Shown here: piece after piece, positions 21,908-29,997 of the stretch
Layout: every line of letters begins with the position of its first letter
How positions within the stretch are numbered: the stretch's first letter is position 1
Assembly: GCF_004217615.1 (NCBI RefSeq)
Contig: NZ_SHLD01000001.1
Location: forward strand, 5,332,001 to 5,396,000
DNA length: 64,000 bases
Reading direction: 5' to 3'
Origin: Micromonospora kangleipakensis
GTDB lineage: Bacteria > Actinomycetota > Actinomycetes > Mycobacteriales > Micromonosporaceae
Notes under the pieces: model-generated
Database searches by the model: none
Seen by the model: the letters and a program-made list of their open reading frames with translations, nothing else
Told to the model about the DNA's origin: nothing
Translations under genes and position numbers: made by a program

Positions 21908-21915
21908 AGCGCTGT
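21906..21915. promoter_or_regulatory. candidate LacI-type operator over the MFS start codon
   Basis: ACAGCGCTGT is a perfect 10-bp palindrome with the central CG typical of LacI/GalR operators. It overlaps the GTG start of the MFS gene. Confidence 0.4.
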
Positions 21916-21958
21916 CTTCCTCTCCCCGGGCGGACTGCCTCGCCGACGATCGCACACC

Positions 21959-21972
21959 TGAGAGCGCTACCA
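21959..21972. promoter_or_regulatory. candidate LacI-type operator between MFS and lacI-like gene
   Basis: TGAGAGCGCTACCA is a partial palindrome (5 of 7 arm positions) with the same AGCGCT core as the site at 21906. It resembles the TGGGAGCGCTCCCA sites of actinobacterial LacI-family sugar regulators. Confidence 0.4.
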
Positions 21973-22072
21973 CCACAAGCTGGATCCGCCCCTTACCGGC
22001 GACCGCCGCGAACCGGCATGATGCCGGGGTGGGCGGGCGCGGGGGCGCGGCCGGGGACGGGTGGAGGACGAC

Positions 22073-23062
22073 GTGAGCAGGCCGACGACACGCCCGGCGA
22101 CGCTCGAGGACGTGGCCCGGGCGGCCGGGGTGTCCCGGTCGACCGCCTCGCGGGTGATCGCCGGCACCGGATTCGCCTCGCCCGCCGCCCGGGACCGGGT
22201 CGTCGCCGCCGCCGACCGGCTCGGCTACGTGCCGAACCAGGCGGCCCGCGCCCTGGTACGCGGGGCCGGGGTCCGGCTGGTGATCGCCGTGACCGGCGCC
22301 GACGCCACGGTCCTGGACGACCCGTACGTCGACCGGGTGGTGGGCGCCGCCGCCCGGGTCTGCGCGCCGCACGGGATCGGGGTCGCCCTGGAGTGGCTCT
22401 CCCTGCGCGCACCCACCGGCCTGCGGCGGCTCGGCGAGGACCGGGGCGTCTGCGGGATGGTGCTGGTCAACACCACCGAACCGGTGCTGGACGCGGTGCC
22501 GGCCGGCCTGCGCGGCCGGGTGGCCTCGATCGGCATCGGCTCGGCGACCGTGCCCTCCTTCGACGTGGACAACGGCGGGGGCGCCGACGCGGTGCTCCGC
22601 CACCTGCACGACTCGGGCCGCCGCCGGATCGCGATGGTCACCGGGCCGCGCTGGCTCTCCTGCGCCGGCCGGTCGGTGACCGCGTACCGGGCGCTGATGC
22701 GCGCGGCCGGCCTGCCGGTGCGGCTGGTCGCCGGTGACTTCACCGCTGCCCGGGGCGGCCGGGCGGCGCTGGAGGTCCTCACCCGGTGGCCGGAGACCGA
22801 CGCGATCTTCGCGGCCAGCGACGCCACCGCGTTCGGCGTGATCTCCGCACTGCGGGGGCGCGGGCTCCGGGTACCCGGCGACGTCGCGGTGGCCGGGTTC
22901 GACGACATCCCGTACGCGGCGGTCAGCACGCCCGCCCTCACCACCGCCACCCACCCGGTCCGGCGGATCGCCACGGCGGCGGCCACCGCGGTGCTGGACG
23001 GCCGTCGGGTGCCACCGGTCACCGCGTTCCCGTCGACGCTGGTCGCCCGCGAGAGCGCCTGA
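22073..23062 (+). CDS. LacI-family transcriptional regulator
   Basis: 329 aa. The N-terminal helix-turn-helix (ATLEDVARAAGVSRSTASRVI, with the LacI hinge helix NQAARALVRG) is followed by a periplasmic-binding-protein-like effector domain ending in GFDDIPYAAVSTPALTT. The GTG at 22073 has a GGAGG ribosome-binding site 5-6 bases upstream, so it is preferred over the GTG at 22061. It probably represses the divergent MFS gene and itself through the AGCGCT palindromes, releasing on binding a sugar or other small ligand. The ligand is unknown. Confidence 0.88.
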   Translation: MSRPTTRPATLEDVARAAGVSRSTASRVIAGTGFASPAARDRVVAAADRLGYVPNQAARALVRGAGVRLVIAVTGADATVLDDPYVDRVVGAAARVCAPHGIGVALEWLSLRAPTGLRRLGEDRGVCGMVLVNTTEPVLDAVPAGLRGRVASIGIGSATVPSFDVDNGGGADAVLRHLHDSGRRRIAMVTGPRWLSCAGRSVTAYRALMRAAGLPVRLVAGDFTAARGGRAALEVLTRWPETDAIFAASDATAFGVISALRGRGLRVPGDVAVAGFDDIPYAAVSTPALTTATHPVRRIATAAATAVLDGRRVPPVTAFPSTLVARESA

Positions 23063-23180
23063 CCGGCGACCCGGCCCGACCGGCAGCGGGCCCGGCCCGG
23101 AGAGCGCCCGACCGGGCGGTTGACCGGCGGCAAGCGGGGTAACCGCGCGGGGATCGGCCGACGGGAGGGGGCGAGACGAG

Positions 23181-23876
23181 GTGACGGAGCCCGCGCCGCC
23201 GCACCGGCGACCGGAGGAGGAGAACCCGCGGCACGGCCGGCTCCACGCGCGGCCGGCCCCGCCGGTGGCCCGGGGCGCCACCGGCCTGACCCCGTTGACC
23301 GCACCGGACGGCCGCCCGCCCGCGCTGCTGTACGCCCCGGCCGGCGACGGGCCGTACCGGGTGGTGGTGCTGCTGCACGGGGCCGGCGGAACGGCCCAGC
23401 AGGGGCTCGACCTGCTGCTCCCGCTCGCCGACGCGCACCGGCTGCTGCTGCTCGCCCCGCAGGCCACGGCGAGCAGCTGGGACCTGATCGTCGAGGGGTT
23501 CGGCCCCGACGTGGCCCGGATCGACGAGCTGCTCGGCACGGTGTTCGGGGCGTACCCGGTGACGGAGGTGGCCGTCGGCGGCTTCTCCGACGGGGCGTCG
23601 TACGCCCTCTCTCTGGGCCTGACCAACGGCGACCTGGTCGACGCGGTGCTGGCCTTCTCCCCCGGCTTCGCCGCGCCGCTGGTGACCCACGGCCGGCCGC
23701 GCGCCTTCGTCTCGCACGGCACCGACGACCGGGTGCTGCCGGTGGACGTGTGCAGCCGGCGGCTGGTCCCCCGGCTGCACTCCCTCGGCTACCCGGTGGA
23801 GTACGCCGAGTTCGCCGGCGGCCACGAGGTGCCGGCGGAGATCCGGCAGCGGGCGGTGGCCTGGCTCGCCGGCTGA
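23181..23876 (+). CDS. alpha/beta hydrolase, phospholipase/carboxylesterase-like
   Basis: 231 aa. The fold shows the oxyanion segment LLHGAGGTAQQG, a nucleophile elbow GGFSDGAS (Ser136), Asp183 in HGTDDRVLP and His215 in FAGGHEVP, a complete Ser-Asp-His triad. The arrangement is that of the short carboxylesterase / PHB-depolymerase-like group. No signal peptide is seen, and the first 30 residues are Pro/Arg-rich and probably flexible. The start is GTG 23181. It follows the LacI gene on the same strand after a 118-base gap and could be co-regulated with it. Confidence 0.82.
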   Translation: MTEPAPPHRRPEEENPRHGRLHARPAPPVARGATGLTPLTAPDGRPPALLYAPAGDGPYRVVVLLHGAGGTAQQGLDLLLPLADAHRLLLLAPQATASSWDLIVEGFGPDVARIDELLGTVFGAYPVTEVAVGGFSDGASYALSLGLTNGDLVDAVLAFSPGFAAPLVTHGRPRAFVSHGTDDRVLPVDVCSRRLVPRLHSLGYPVEYAEFAGGHEVPAEIRQRAVAWLAG

Positions 23877-23882
23877 CGCCGG

Positions 23883-25004
23883 TCAGGCGGGTCCGGTGAC
23901 CGCGGCGTCCACCCGGCCCAGCACGGTGGCGTCGTCGTCCACGCCCACCCCGCGGAGCAGGTCGATCGCGGTGGCCCGGACCTGCCCGATGATCATGGCG
24001 AGCGGGAGGGTCTGGCCGGGGGTGAAGAGCCGCCCGGCGACCCGGACGGCCGCCAGCGCCGCCGCGTCGGCCCGCTCGGCGTGCCGGTCGGCGACGCCGT
24101 CCTGCCCGCCCAGGTCGGCGGCGAGCGCGTCGCCGGCCGCCCGGACCGCCTCGGCCAGGGTGCGGACGGCGGCGCCCAGGTCGGGCGGCGCAGGCGCCGG
24201 TCCCCGGACCAGGGTGACCGCGGCCCGGGCGAGCACCCGCACGTTGCGGACCGCGTAGTCGATCTGCCGGATCGAGCCCTCCACCGAGCGGAGCCGGCCG
24301 ATGTGGCGGCGTCGCCGCAGGTTGAGCCGCAGCGCCTCACCGGCGGCGAGCACCGCGCCGCGCAGCCGCTCCACCCCGGCGTCGGCGTGCCGGGCCCGGT
24401 CCAGCGCGGCCAGGGCGGCCGCCTCGTCGCCCCGGTCGAGGGCCGCCGCGATCTCGTCGAGGAGCCCGGCCAGCTCCTGGAAGGTCTGCCGGAACTCGGC
24501 GACCAGCGGCGCGAGCGGCCGGCGGGCGTCGACGAGCTGGCTCGCCACGACGGCCACCGCGCCGCCGATCAGCGCGTCGACGAACCGGAACGGGATCAGC
24601 GACTCGGTCGGCGGCGCGACCACCACCAGGTAGAGCGCCGAGACGGCGGCCTGCACGACGGAGACCGAGCTGGCGCCGATCGCCACCGCCAGGGCGACGG
24701 TCAGCAGGATGACGGTGAAGACCGTCCACGTGGTACGCGGACCGAGCGCCTGGACGACCAGGTCGGCGACGAGCACCCCGGCGGCCACCCCGAGCAGCAC
24801 CTCCACGGCCCGGCGCATCCGCTGGCCCCGGGCCTGGCCGAGCACGATCAGCGCGGCGGCCGGGGCGAAGAACGGCTGCGGGTGGCCGACCAGCCGGGTG
24901 GCCAGGACCCAGGCGACGGTCGCCGCGAGGGTGGCCTCCACCACCGGCAGCCAGCCCCGCCGCAGCCGCCCCGCGGCCTCCGGGAACCAGCCCTTGCGTG
25001 CCAT
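23883..25004 (-). CDS. FUSC-family membrane protein (aromatic acid exporter-like)
   Basis: 373 aa. About six membrane segments fill residues 15-165 (for example AALIVLGQARGQRMRRAVEVLLGVAAG). The remainder is a soluble Ala/Arg/Asp-rich helical domain with coiled-coil character. The arrangement is half of the FUSC/YccS/AaeB type, which exports aromatic acids or other toxic compounds. The ATG at 25004 follows GGAGGAGG. The stop is 6 bases from the stop of the convergent hydrolase gene. The substrate is not indicated by neighbours. Confidence 0.8.
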   Translation of the reverse strand: MARKGWFPEAAGRLRRGWLPVVEATLAATVAWVLATRLVGHPQPFFAPAAALIVLGQARGQRMRRAVEVLLGVAAGVLVADLVVQALGPRTTWTVFTVILLTVALAVAIGASSVSVVQAAVSALYLVVVAPPTESLIPFRFVDALIGGAVAVVASQLVDARRPLAPLVAEFRQTFQELAGLLDEIAAALDRGDEAAALAALDRARHADAGVERLRGAVLAAGEALRLNLRRRRHIGRLRSVEGSIRQIDYAVRNVRVLARAAVTLVRGPAPAPPDLGAAVRTLAEAVRAAGDALAADLGGQDGVADRHAERADAAALAAVRVAGRLFTPGQTLPLAMIIGQVRATAIDLLRGVGVDDDATVLGRVDAAVTGPA

Positions 25005-25258
25005 CGCCGCCTCCTCCGCCGCCGGGTCGAACCCACCCATGGTGCGCCGGCCCGACCCGGACGGCAGCGCCCAGGGCCGCCCCGGGCCGGTGGCGCCGGT
25101 CACTCCGGGCACCGGTGACGTCGCGGGCCGGCCGGCCCGGCGCCCGCCGCACCCCGCCCGGCGCCACGGAGCACCAGGTGGTGCAGCCCGCCGACCCGCC
25201 GAGCCACCCGAGTGGAGACGCTGAGTGGTCGAAGTGCCCTGAGACATGCGCCGGCGTC

Positions 25259-25264
25259 TACGAT
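25259..25264 (+). promoter_or_regulatory. leaderless -10 box before the AraC-family gene
   Basis: TACGAT ends 7 bases before ATG 25272 and there is no ribosome-binding site, suggesting a leaderless transcript. Confidence 0.45.
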
Positions 25265-25271
25265 CAGCCGC

Positions 25272-26210
25272 ATGGATCCGCTCACCGCGCTGCTCGACGG
25301 CCCGCGGGCGCGCGGCGCGTTCCTGCTCCGGTCGCTGCTCGATCCGCCGTTCGCGCTCCGCATCGAGGACCGGGCACCGCTGACCGTGGTCGCGGTGGTG
25401 CGCGGCTCGACCTGGGTCGTCCCCGACGAGGGCGATCCGGTGCCGGTGCGGCCCGGTGACGTGACGGTGCTGCGCGGGCCGGACGCGTACACGGTGGCCG
25501 ACGACCCGGCCACGCCGCCGCAGGTGGTGATCCATCCAGGGCAGCGCAGCACCACTCTGTACGGCGAGCCGCTCACCGAGACGACGGGGCTCGGGGTGCG
25601 CACCTGGGGCACCGGGCGGCCGGGGTCGACCGTGCTGCTGACCGGGACGTACCCGCAAGCCGGCGAGGTCAGCCGGCGGCTGCTCACCGCCCTGCCGGCC
25701 GCGCTGACGGTCCGCGCCGAGGAGTCGCCGACGCCGTTGGTGGGGGTGCTGGCGGAGGAGGTCGTGCGGGACTCCCCCGGCCAGGCCGCGGTCCTCGACC
25801 GCCTGCTCGACCTGGTGCTGATCACCGCGCTGCGCACCTGGTTCGACCGCCCCGGCGCCGCTCCCGCCTGGTACGCGGCGGCCGGCGACCCGGTGGTCGG
25901 CCCGGCGCTGCGGCTGCTGCGCAACGACCCGGCCCGGCCCTGGACGGTGGCCCGGCTGGCCGCCGAGGTCGGGGTGTCCCGGGCCGCCCTGGCCCGCCGC
26001 TTCACCGAACTGGTCGGCGAGCCGCCGATGACGTTTCTCACCGGCTGGCGGCTGGCTCTCGCCGCCGACCTGCTCCGCGAGCCGGACGCGACGCTCGCCG
26101 CGGTGGCCCGCCGGGTCGGTTACGGCAGCCCGTTCGCGCTGAGCACGGCGTTCCGGCGGGAACGCGGGGTGAGCCCGCGCGCCCACCGGGAGCGGTCCAC
26201 GGTGGCCTGA
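25272..26210 (+). CDS. AraC-family regulator with cupin N-terminal domain
   Basis: 312 aa. Residues 1-170 form an AraC-binding cupin of the type that starts DPLTALLDGPRARGAFLLRS, common in actinobacteria. Residues about 215-310 carry the double helix-turn-helix (WTVARLAAEVGVSRAALARRF and ATLAAVARRVGYGSPFALSTAFRRERG). It probably activates genes in response to a small ligand. It is divergent from the FUSC exporter across 267 bases, making that exporter a plausible target. Confidence 0.88.
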   Translation: MDPLTALLDGPRARGAFLLRSLLDPPFALRIEDRAPLTVVAVVRGSTWVVPDEGDPVPVRPGDVTVLRGPDAYTVADDPATPPQVVIHPGQRSTTLYGEPLTETTGLGVRTWGTGRPGSTVLLTGTYPQAGEVSRRLLTALPAALTVRAEESPTPLVGVLAEEVVRDSPGQAAVLDRLLDLVLITALRTWFDRPGAAPAWYAAAGDPVVGPALRLLRNDPARPWTVARLAAEVGVSRAALARRFTELVGEPPMTFLTGWRLALAADLLREPDATLAAVARRVGYGSPFALSTAFRRERGVSPRAHRERSTVA

Positions 26211-26221
26211 CCCGGCCCGGC

Positions 26222-26548
26222 TCAGCCGCCGGTGAACGCCCGCAGCAGCGTACGCACCGCCGAGCGCAGGTCGGCCCGGCTCTCCGCGCTGCCGGCCGGG
26301 GGCGCGCTCAGCGCCCCGGCGCCGACCAGCCGGTCGAAGAGCAGCCCGTCGACGAACGCGACGAACTGGTCGCCCTGCCGGCGGGGATCCGGCGCGCCGG
26401 CCCGGGCCAGCAGGTCCCGGGCCTGGACCCGGAGCACGGTGCCGTGGTCGAGGATCGGGCGCAGCTCGGGGCGGTGGACCGCCTCCAGCAGGCAGGCGTA
26501 CCGGGCCAGGGTGCGGGCGCGGCCGGTGCTCAGCCACCGGTCGAGCAC
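26222..26548 (-). pseudogene. TetR-family regulator lacking its DNA-binding domain
   Basis: The 108 residues match the C-terminal ligand-binding half of a TetR regulator (RWLSTGRARTLARYACLLEAV, VRVQARDLLARAG-like helices, FVAFVDGLLFDRLVGAGAL). The first 90 or so residues with the helix-turn-helix are absent. Upstream lies a terminator-like hairpin and then the stop of the Nudix gene. The apparent GTG start at 26548 has no ribosome-binding site. It is best read as a 5'-deleted pseudogene. Confidence 0.65.
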
Positions 26549-26610
26549 CGGCTGACCGCCCGACCCGCCGGCCCGGTTGCCACGCCCGGCACGACCGGGC
26601 GGTCGGCCGG
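26548..26610 (-). terminator. hairpin after the Nudix gene
   Basis: CCGGCTGACCGCCCG (26548-26562) pairs with CGGGCGGTCGGCCGG (26596-26610) at 14 of 15 positions. It lies 5 bases past the Nudix stop on the minus strand. No T-run follows, as is usual in high-GC actinobacteria. Confidence 0.5.
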
Positions 26611-26615
26611 CAGCG

Positions 26616-27038
26616 TCAGTCGGCGGCGGCGAGGCGGGCGTACTCCGGGGAGCTCAGGAAGCGGGTGAGCAGCTCCGCCGTGCCCGGGGTGTACGGCCGG
26701 CCGTCGAGGAGCTCGTCCGGGGCGGTGAAGACGATCGCCGCGCCCTCGCCGAGCACCACGTCCCGCTGGCCGGCCCGGGTCGCGCCGCAGAAGTAGTGCT
26801 TGACCCGGTCGATCTCGGGCAGCTCCTGCGTCGCGAAGAGCCGCAGCTCCCCGTCGGGGCGCAGCCCGGTCTCCTCCCACAGCTCCCGGACGGCCGTCTC
26901 GTCGATGGTCTCCCCGGGCTCCCAGTGCCCGCCGGGCAGGCCCCAGACGTTCGGATGGTGCGGGGCGTGCGCGTCGCGGAGCTGGAGCAGCAGCCGCCCG
27001 GCGCGGTCGACCAGCAGGACGCAGGCGATCGGGTGCAT
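26616..27038 (-). CDS. Nudix hydrolase
   Basis: 140 aa. The Nudix box GHWEPGETIDETAVRELWEE is complete: Gly37, Glu43, Arg51-Glu52, Glu55-Glu56 and Gly58. These residues bind the metal that cleaves a nucleoside-diphosphate-X bond. The N-terminus, MHPIACVLLVDRAGRLLLQLRD, fits the MutT/ADP-ribose group, and the phrase NVWGLPGG is typical. The specific substrate cannot be told. It stands alone, followed by a hairpin terminator. Confidence 0.88.
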   Translation of the reverse strand: MHPIACVLLVDRAGRLLLQLRDAHAPHHPNVWGLPGGHWEPGETIDETAVRELWEETGLRPDGELRLFATQELPEIDRVKHYFCGATRAGQRDVVLGEGAAIVFTAPDELLDGRPYTPGTAELLTRFLSSPEYARLAAAD

Positions 27039-27161
27039 CCGGCCAACCTACTGCCCGACGCCCGCCACCGGGGTCCCGGCCGGACCGGGCCGGTCGGCCC
27101 TCCCGCGCGGCGCGCCCGGGGTCCCCAATGGAACGTGGCGGCCGTTCACGAGGAGGTTCCG

Positions 27162-27683
27162 ATGCCCGCGACGGGTGACCCGCACCGCGCCGGGATCTGG
27201 CGCCGGCACGCGCGGTGGATGTACCGGGGCGGCCGGCCGAACGCCCTGGCCCGGCTGTTGAACGGCCTCTCGGCGCGGCAGTACGCGGCCGGGCTGGCGC
27301 CCGGGCACTGGGTGACGCTGGAGGTGCCGGGCCGGCGTACCGGCCGGGTGGTCTCCGTGCCCCTGGTGGTGGCGGACCACGACGGCGGGCGGTACCTGGT
27401 GGCGATGCTCGGCGAGCGGGCCAACTGGGTGGCCAACGTCCGGGCGGCCGGTGGTCGGGCGGTGCTGCGGCACGGCCGGCGGGAGCCGGTCCGGCTGGTG
27501 GAGGTGGCGGTGGCCGACCGGCCGCCAATCCTGCGCCGGCACCTGGCACTCGCCCCCGGCGCCCGACCGCACGTGCCGGTGGACCGGCACGCCCCGCCGG
27601 CCGACTTCGCCCGGGTCGCCGCCGGCTTCCCGGTCTTCCGGATCCTGCCGGACACCCCGTCCGGCGCGGGTCGGGCCGACTGA
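27162..27683 (+). CDS. deazaflavin(F420)-dependent nitroreductase-family protein
   Basis: 173 aa. The core LEVPGRRTGRVVSVPLVVADHDGGRYLVAMLGERANWVANVRA is the signature of the DUF385/DDN split-barrel family, which uses F420 to reduce quinones or nitro compounds. A perfect AGGAGG precedes the ATG at 27162. F420 use agrees with an actinobacterial host. No substrate is indicated. The gene is divergent from the Nudix gene and converges on the cupin gene. Confidence 0.85.
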   Translation: MPATGDPHRAGIWRRHARWMYRGGRPNALARLLNGLSARQYAAGLAPGHWVTLEVPGRRTGRVVSVPLVVADHDGGRYLVAMLGERANWVANVRAAGGRAVLRHGRREPVRLVEVAVADRPPILRRHLALAPGARPHVPVDRHAPPADFARVAAGFPVFRILPDTPSGAGRAD

Positions 27684-27712
27684 GCCGAGCCACCCGCGGC
27701 GGCCGGTGGGGG

Positions 27713-28192
27713 TCAGCCCCGGGCGCGCCAGACGGGGCTGTCGACGTAGCGGTTGTCGTAGCGTTCGCCGCTCGCGCCGATCTCGGCCGGGTCGGCCTCG
27801 CCCCGGTACACCCGCTCCAGCAGCCGGTAGTAGTCGAAGCGCACGATGCCCGGGGTGAAGAACACCAGCACGTCGGCGGACTCGCCGGCGGCCGGGGCGA
27901 AGGCGTGCCGGGTGCCCGCCGGCACGACCAGCAGGTCGCCGCGGCGCAGGGTGGTGATCTCCTCGCCGACCAGCACGTCGAGCACGCCGTCGAGGACGAA
28001 GAAGCTCTCGGCCGCGCTGGTGTGCAGGTGGGGCGGGGCGCCCGGGGAGCCGCGGTGCAGGGTGGCCCGGTTGGCGGTCAGCGCGCCGCCGGTCACGTCG
28101 GCGTCGGCGAGCAGGGTGATCAGGCTGGTCGGCCCGTCGGCGAGGACGGTGGCCTCGGTCGCCCGGACGTGCACGGGTGCGGTGGTGGTCAT
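27713..28192 (-). CDS. cupin-domain protein (quercetinase-like)
   Basis: 159 aa. A single cupin has motif 1 (PPHLHTSAAESFFVLDG, with two His and a Glu) and motif 2 (GDLLVVPAGTRHAF, with a His), enough to bind one metal. It is similar to small quercetin-2,3-dioxygenase-like cupins. The C-terminal tail of 45 residues contains RYDNRYVD. It lies 31 bases after the Rrf2 regulator gene on the same strand, so the two are probably co-transcribed and this may be the regulated enzyme. Confidence 0.82.
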   Translation of the reverse strand: MTTTAPVHVRATEATVLADGPTSLITLLADADVTGGALTANRATLHRGSPGAPPHLHTSAAESFFVLDGVLDVLVGEEITTLRRGDLLVVPAGTRHAFAPAAGESADVLVFFTPGIVRFDYYRLLERVYRGEADPAEIGASGERYDNRYVDSPVWRARG

Positions 28193-28223
28193 GGTCTCGC
28201 CCTTCGTCGTGGGATGCCGGTGG

Positions 28224-28709
28224 TCAGGAGAACATCTCGGCGAAGCGACCGCGGGTGTTGCCGGGGGTGTCGGGGTAGCGGCGCTCGACCGCCGCCTTCA
28301 GCTCGGCGAGGGTCTGCCCGGCGAGCTCCCGCCGCCAGGCCAGGTCGGCCCGGCGCATGGCCTGGGAGATCAGGCAGGCCTGCCGGTAGTCGACGTCCGG
28401 GCTGCCGCCCGGCCCCTGGCGGAGGATCTGCTCGCAGCGGAACGCCTCCTCCGGCCCCTCGATGGCGGTGACCACGTCGAGCAGGGTGATCTCCTCGGGG
28501 GCGCGGGCCAGCCGGAAGCCGCCGCGCGGCCCGGAGGTGGAGGCGAGCAGCCCGGCCCGGACCAGGGCCTGTAACTGCTTGTTCAGGTACGCGGCGGGCA
28601 GCTCGTAGAAGGCCGCCAGCCGGGTCGCCGACACCGCCCGCCCCGGCGGCAGCCAGGCCAGGTTGAGGCAGCTGTGCAGGGCCCACTCGACCCCCTCGCT
28701 CAACTTCAT
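28224..28709 (-). CDS. Rrf2-family transcriptional regulator
   Basis: 161 aa, starting MKLSEGVEWALHSCLNLAWL. The winged helix has the typical ELPAAYLNKQLQALVRAGLL recognition region and SGPRGGFRLAR wing. Cysteines at 14, 92 and 112 could bind a cluster or sense redox state, but their spacing is not that of NsrR or IscR. A 27-base imperfect inverted repeat overlaps the start codon and suggests autoregulation. It is located after an MFS gene and before a cupin gene, all on the minus strand. Confidence 0.88.
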   Translation of the reverse strand: MKLSEGVEWALHSCLNLAWLPPGRAVSATRLAAFYELPAAYLNKQLQALVRAGLLASTSGPRGGFRLARAPEEITLLDVVTAIEGPEEAFRCEQILRQGPGGSPDVDYRQACLISQAMRRADLAWRRELAGQTLAELKAAVERRYPDTPGNTRGRFAEMFS

Positions 28710-28735
28710 ATCCTGGATGTTACTTGTCCAGAATA
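28709..28735. promoter_or_regulatory. candidate Rrf2 operator
   Basis: Arms TAT-C-CTGGA (28709-28717) and TCCAG-A-ATA (28727-28735) match at 8 of 9 positions around a 9-bp centre. The repeat overlaps the rrf2-like start codon and the last codons of the preceding MFS gene, a good place for self-repression. Confidence 0.5.
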
Positions 28736-29964
28736 GCCGGCGCAAGATCCCGGCCGGACCGCTCCCCGGACGCCCGTTCGCCGATCCCGACCAGCCGGGC
28801 CCGGGCTGCGGAGGTCGACGTCAGGTGGCGGACCAGGGCTGCCGCGGCGAGCAACGCCAGCACCACGCACACACCCAGCCAACCGAAGTGGGCGTGGGCC
28901 CGGGCGCCGAGCCAGGAACCCACGCCACCCCCCAGGTAGGCGCAGGTCATGTAGGCGGTGTTGAGTCTGCTCCGGACCTCGGGGCGCAGGGCGTAGATCC
29001 GCACCTGGTTGGCGACCATGCCGGACTGCATGCCGACATCGAGCAGCAGCGTGCCCAGCACCAGGGCCGCCAGACCCACCATCCCGCCGAGCGCGCCGAG
29101 CGCGAGGACGGCCGCCGAGGCGATGACCCCGAGCAGGCAGACCAGGTTGACCGCGTCGGTCCCCCACCGGTCCACCTGGCGTCCCGCGACCGGGGTGCAG
29201 AGCATGGTCCCCGCGTTGACCAGGGCGAGCATGCCGAGCGCCGGCGCGCCCAGGCCGTACGTCGGGCCGGTCAGCAGCAGCGCGATCCCGGTCCACACCG
29301 CCGAGAAACCGCCGAAGACGGCCGCCTGGTAGAACCCGGAGCGGCGCAGGTCGGGCTCGGTCCGCAGCAGCCGCAACGGTTCGGCCAGCAGCGCCGGGTA
29401 CTGGTGCCCGGACGGCGGTCGTGCCGTCGGCAGGACGCGGGCCATGACCACCGCGATGAGCAGCGCGGATGCCGCGGCCAGGAGGTACGGGGCCCGCCAT
29501 CCCCACCGGTCGCCGATGGTTCCGGCGACGGCGCGGGAAAGGAGCATGCCACCGATCGAGCCGCTCAGCAGCGTGCCGCTGACCACCCCACGCCGGCCGT
29601 CGGCGGTCAGGCCGGCGGCCAGCGGACCGATGATCGGCGCGACCACGGTGGTCACCCCGACGAGGGCGCTCGCGCCGACCAGCAGCGGCAGCGCGGGTGC
29701 GATGCTCGCGGCGAACAGCTCCACCCCGGTGAGGCCGAGCAGGGCGACGAGCAGCGGGCGGTGCGGGAACCGGTCGCCGAGCGGCACCAGCAGGAAGATC
29801 CCGGCGGCGTAACCGAACTGCACCGCCGTCGCCACCAGGGCGGCCGAGTCGGGGCTGACGTGCAGACCGGCGGCGACCAGCGGGCTGATGGTCTGCGGAA
29901 AGTAGACGTTTCCGACGGCCACCCCGCAGGTGAGGGCGAGGAGCAGCAGCAGCCGACGGCTCAC
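28720..29964 (-). CDS. MFS transporter (multidrug/YnfM-like)
   Basis: 414 aa with twelve transmembrane helices. It begins RRLLLLLALTCGVAVGNVYFPQTISPLVA and carries the motif PLGDRFPHRPLL after helix 2, features of the YnfM/Bcr-like efflux group. The GTG at 29964 lacks a clear ribosome-binding site and may rely on translation from the SDR gene 33 bases upstream. Together with that SDR it forms a unit divergent from an ArsR-type regulator. Export of a substrate or product of the SDR reaction is a reasonable guess, but no substrate is known. Confidence 0.82.
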   Translation of the reverse strand: MSRRLLLLLALTCGVAVGNVYFPQTISPLVAAGLHVSPDSAALVATAVQFGYAAGIFLLVPLGDRFPHRPLLVALLGLTGVELFAASIAPALPLLVGASALVGVTTVVAPIIGPLAAGLTADGRRGVVSGTLLSGSIGGMLLSRAVAGTIGDRWGWRAPYLLAAASALLIAVVMARVLPTARPPSGHQYPALLAEPLRLLRTEPDLRRSGFYQAAVFGGFSAVWTGIALLLTGPTYGLGAPALGMLALVNAGTMLCTPVAGRQVDRWGTDAVNLVCLLGVIASAAVLALGALGGMVGLAALVLGTLLLDVGMQSGMVANQVRIYALRPEVRSRLNTAYMTCAYLGGGVGSWLGARAHAHFGWLGVCVVLALLAAAALVRHLTSTSAARARLVGIGERASGERSGRDLAPAILDK

Positions 29965-29997
29965 GGGGAAACCGCCGGTCCGGGTTCGTCGACCACG

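Noticed and set aside
25005..26041. Minus-strand open frame covering the AraC gene and part of its upstream region
   Set aside because: It joins unrelated shadow sequence. AraC on the plus strand has a leaderless promoter and a recognisable double helix-turn-helix.
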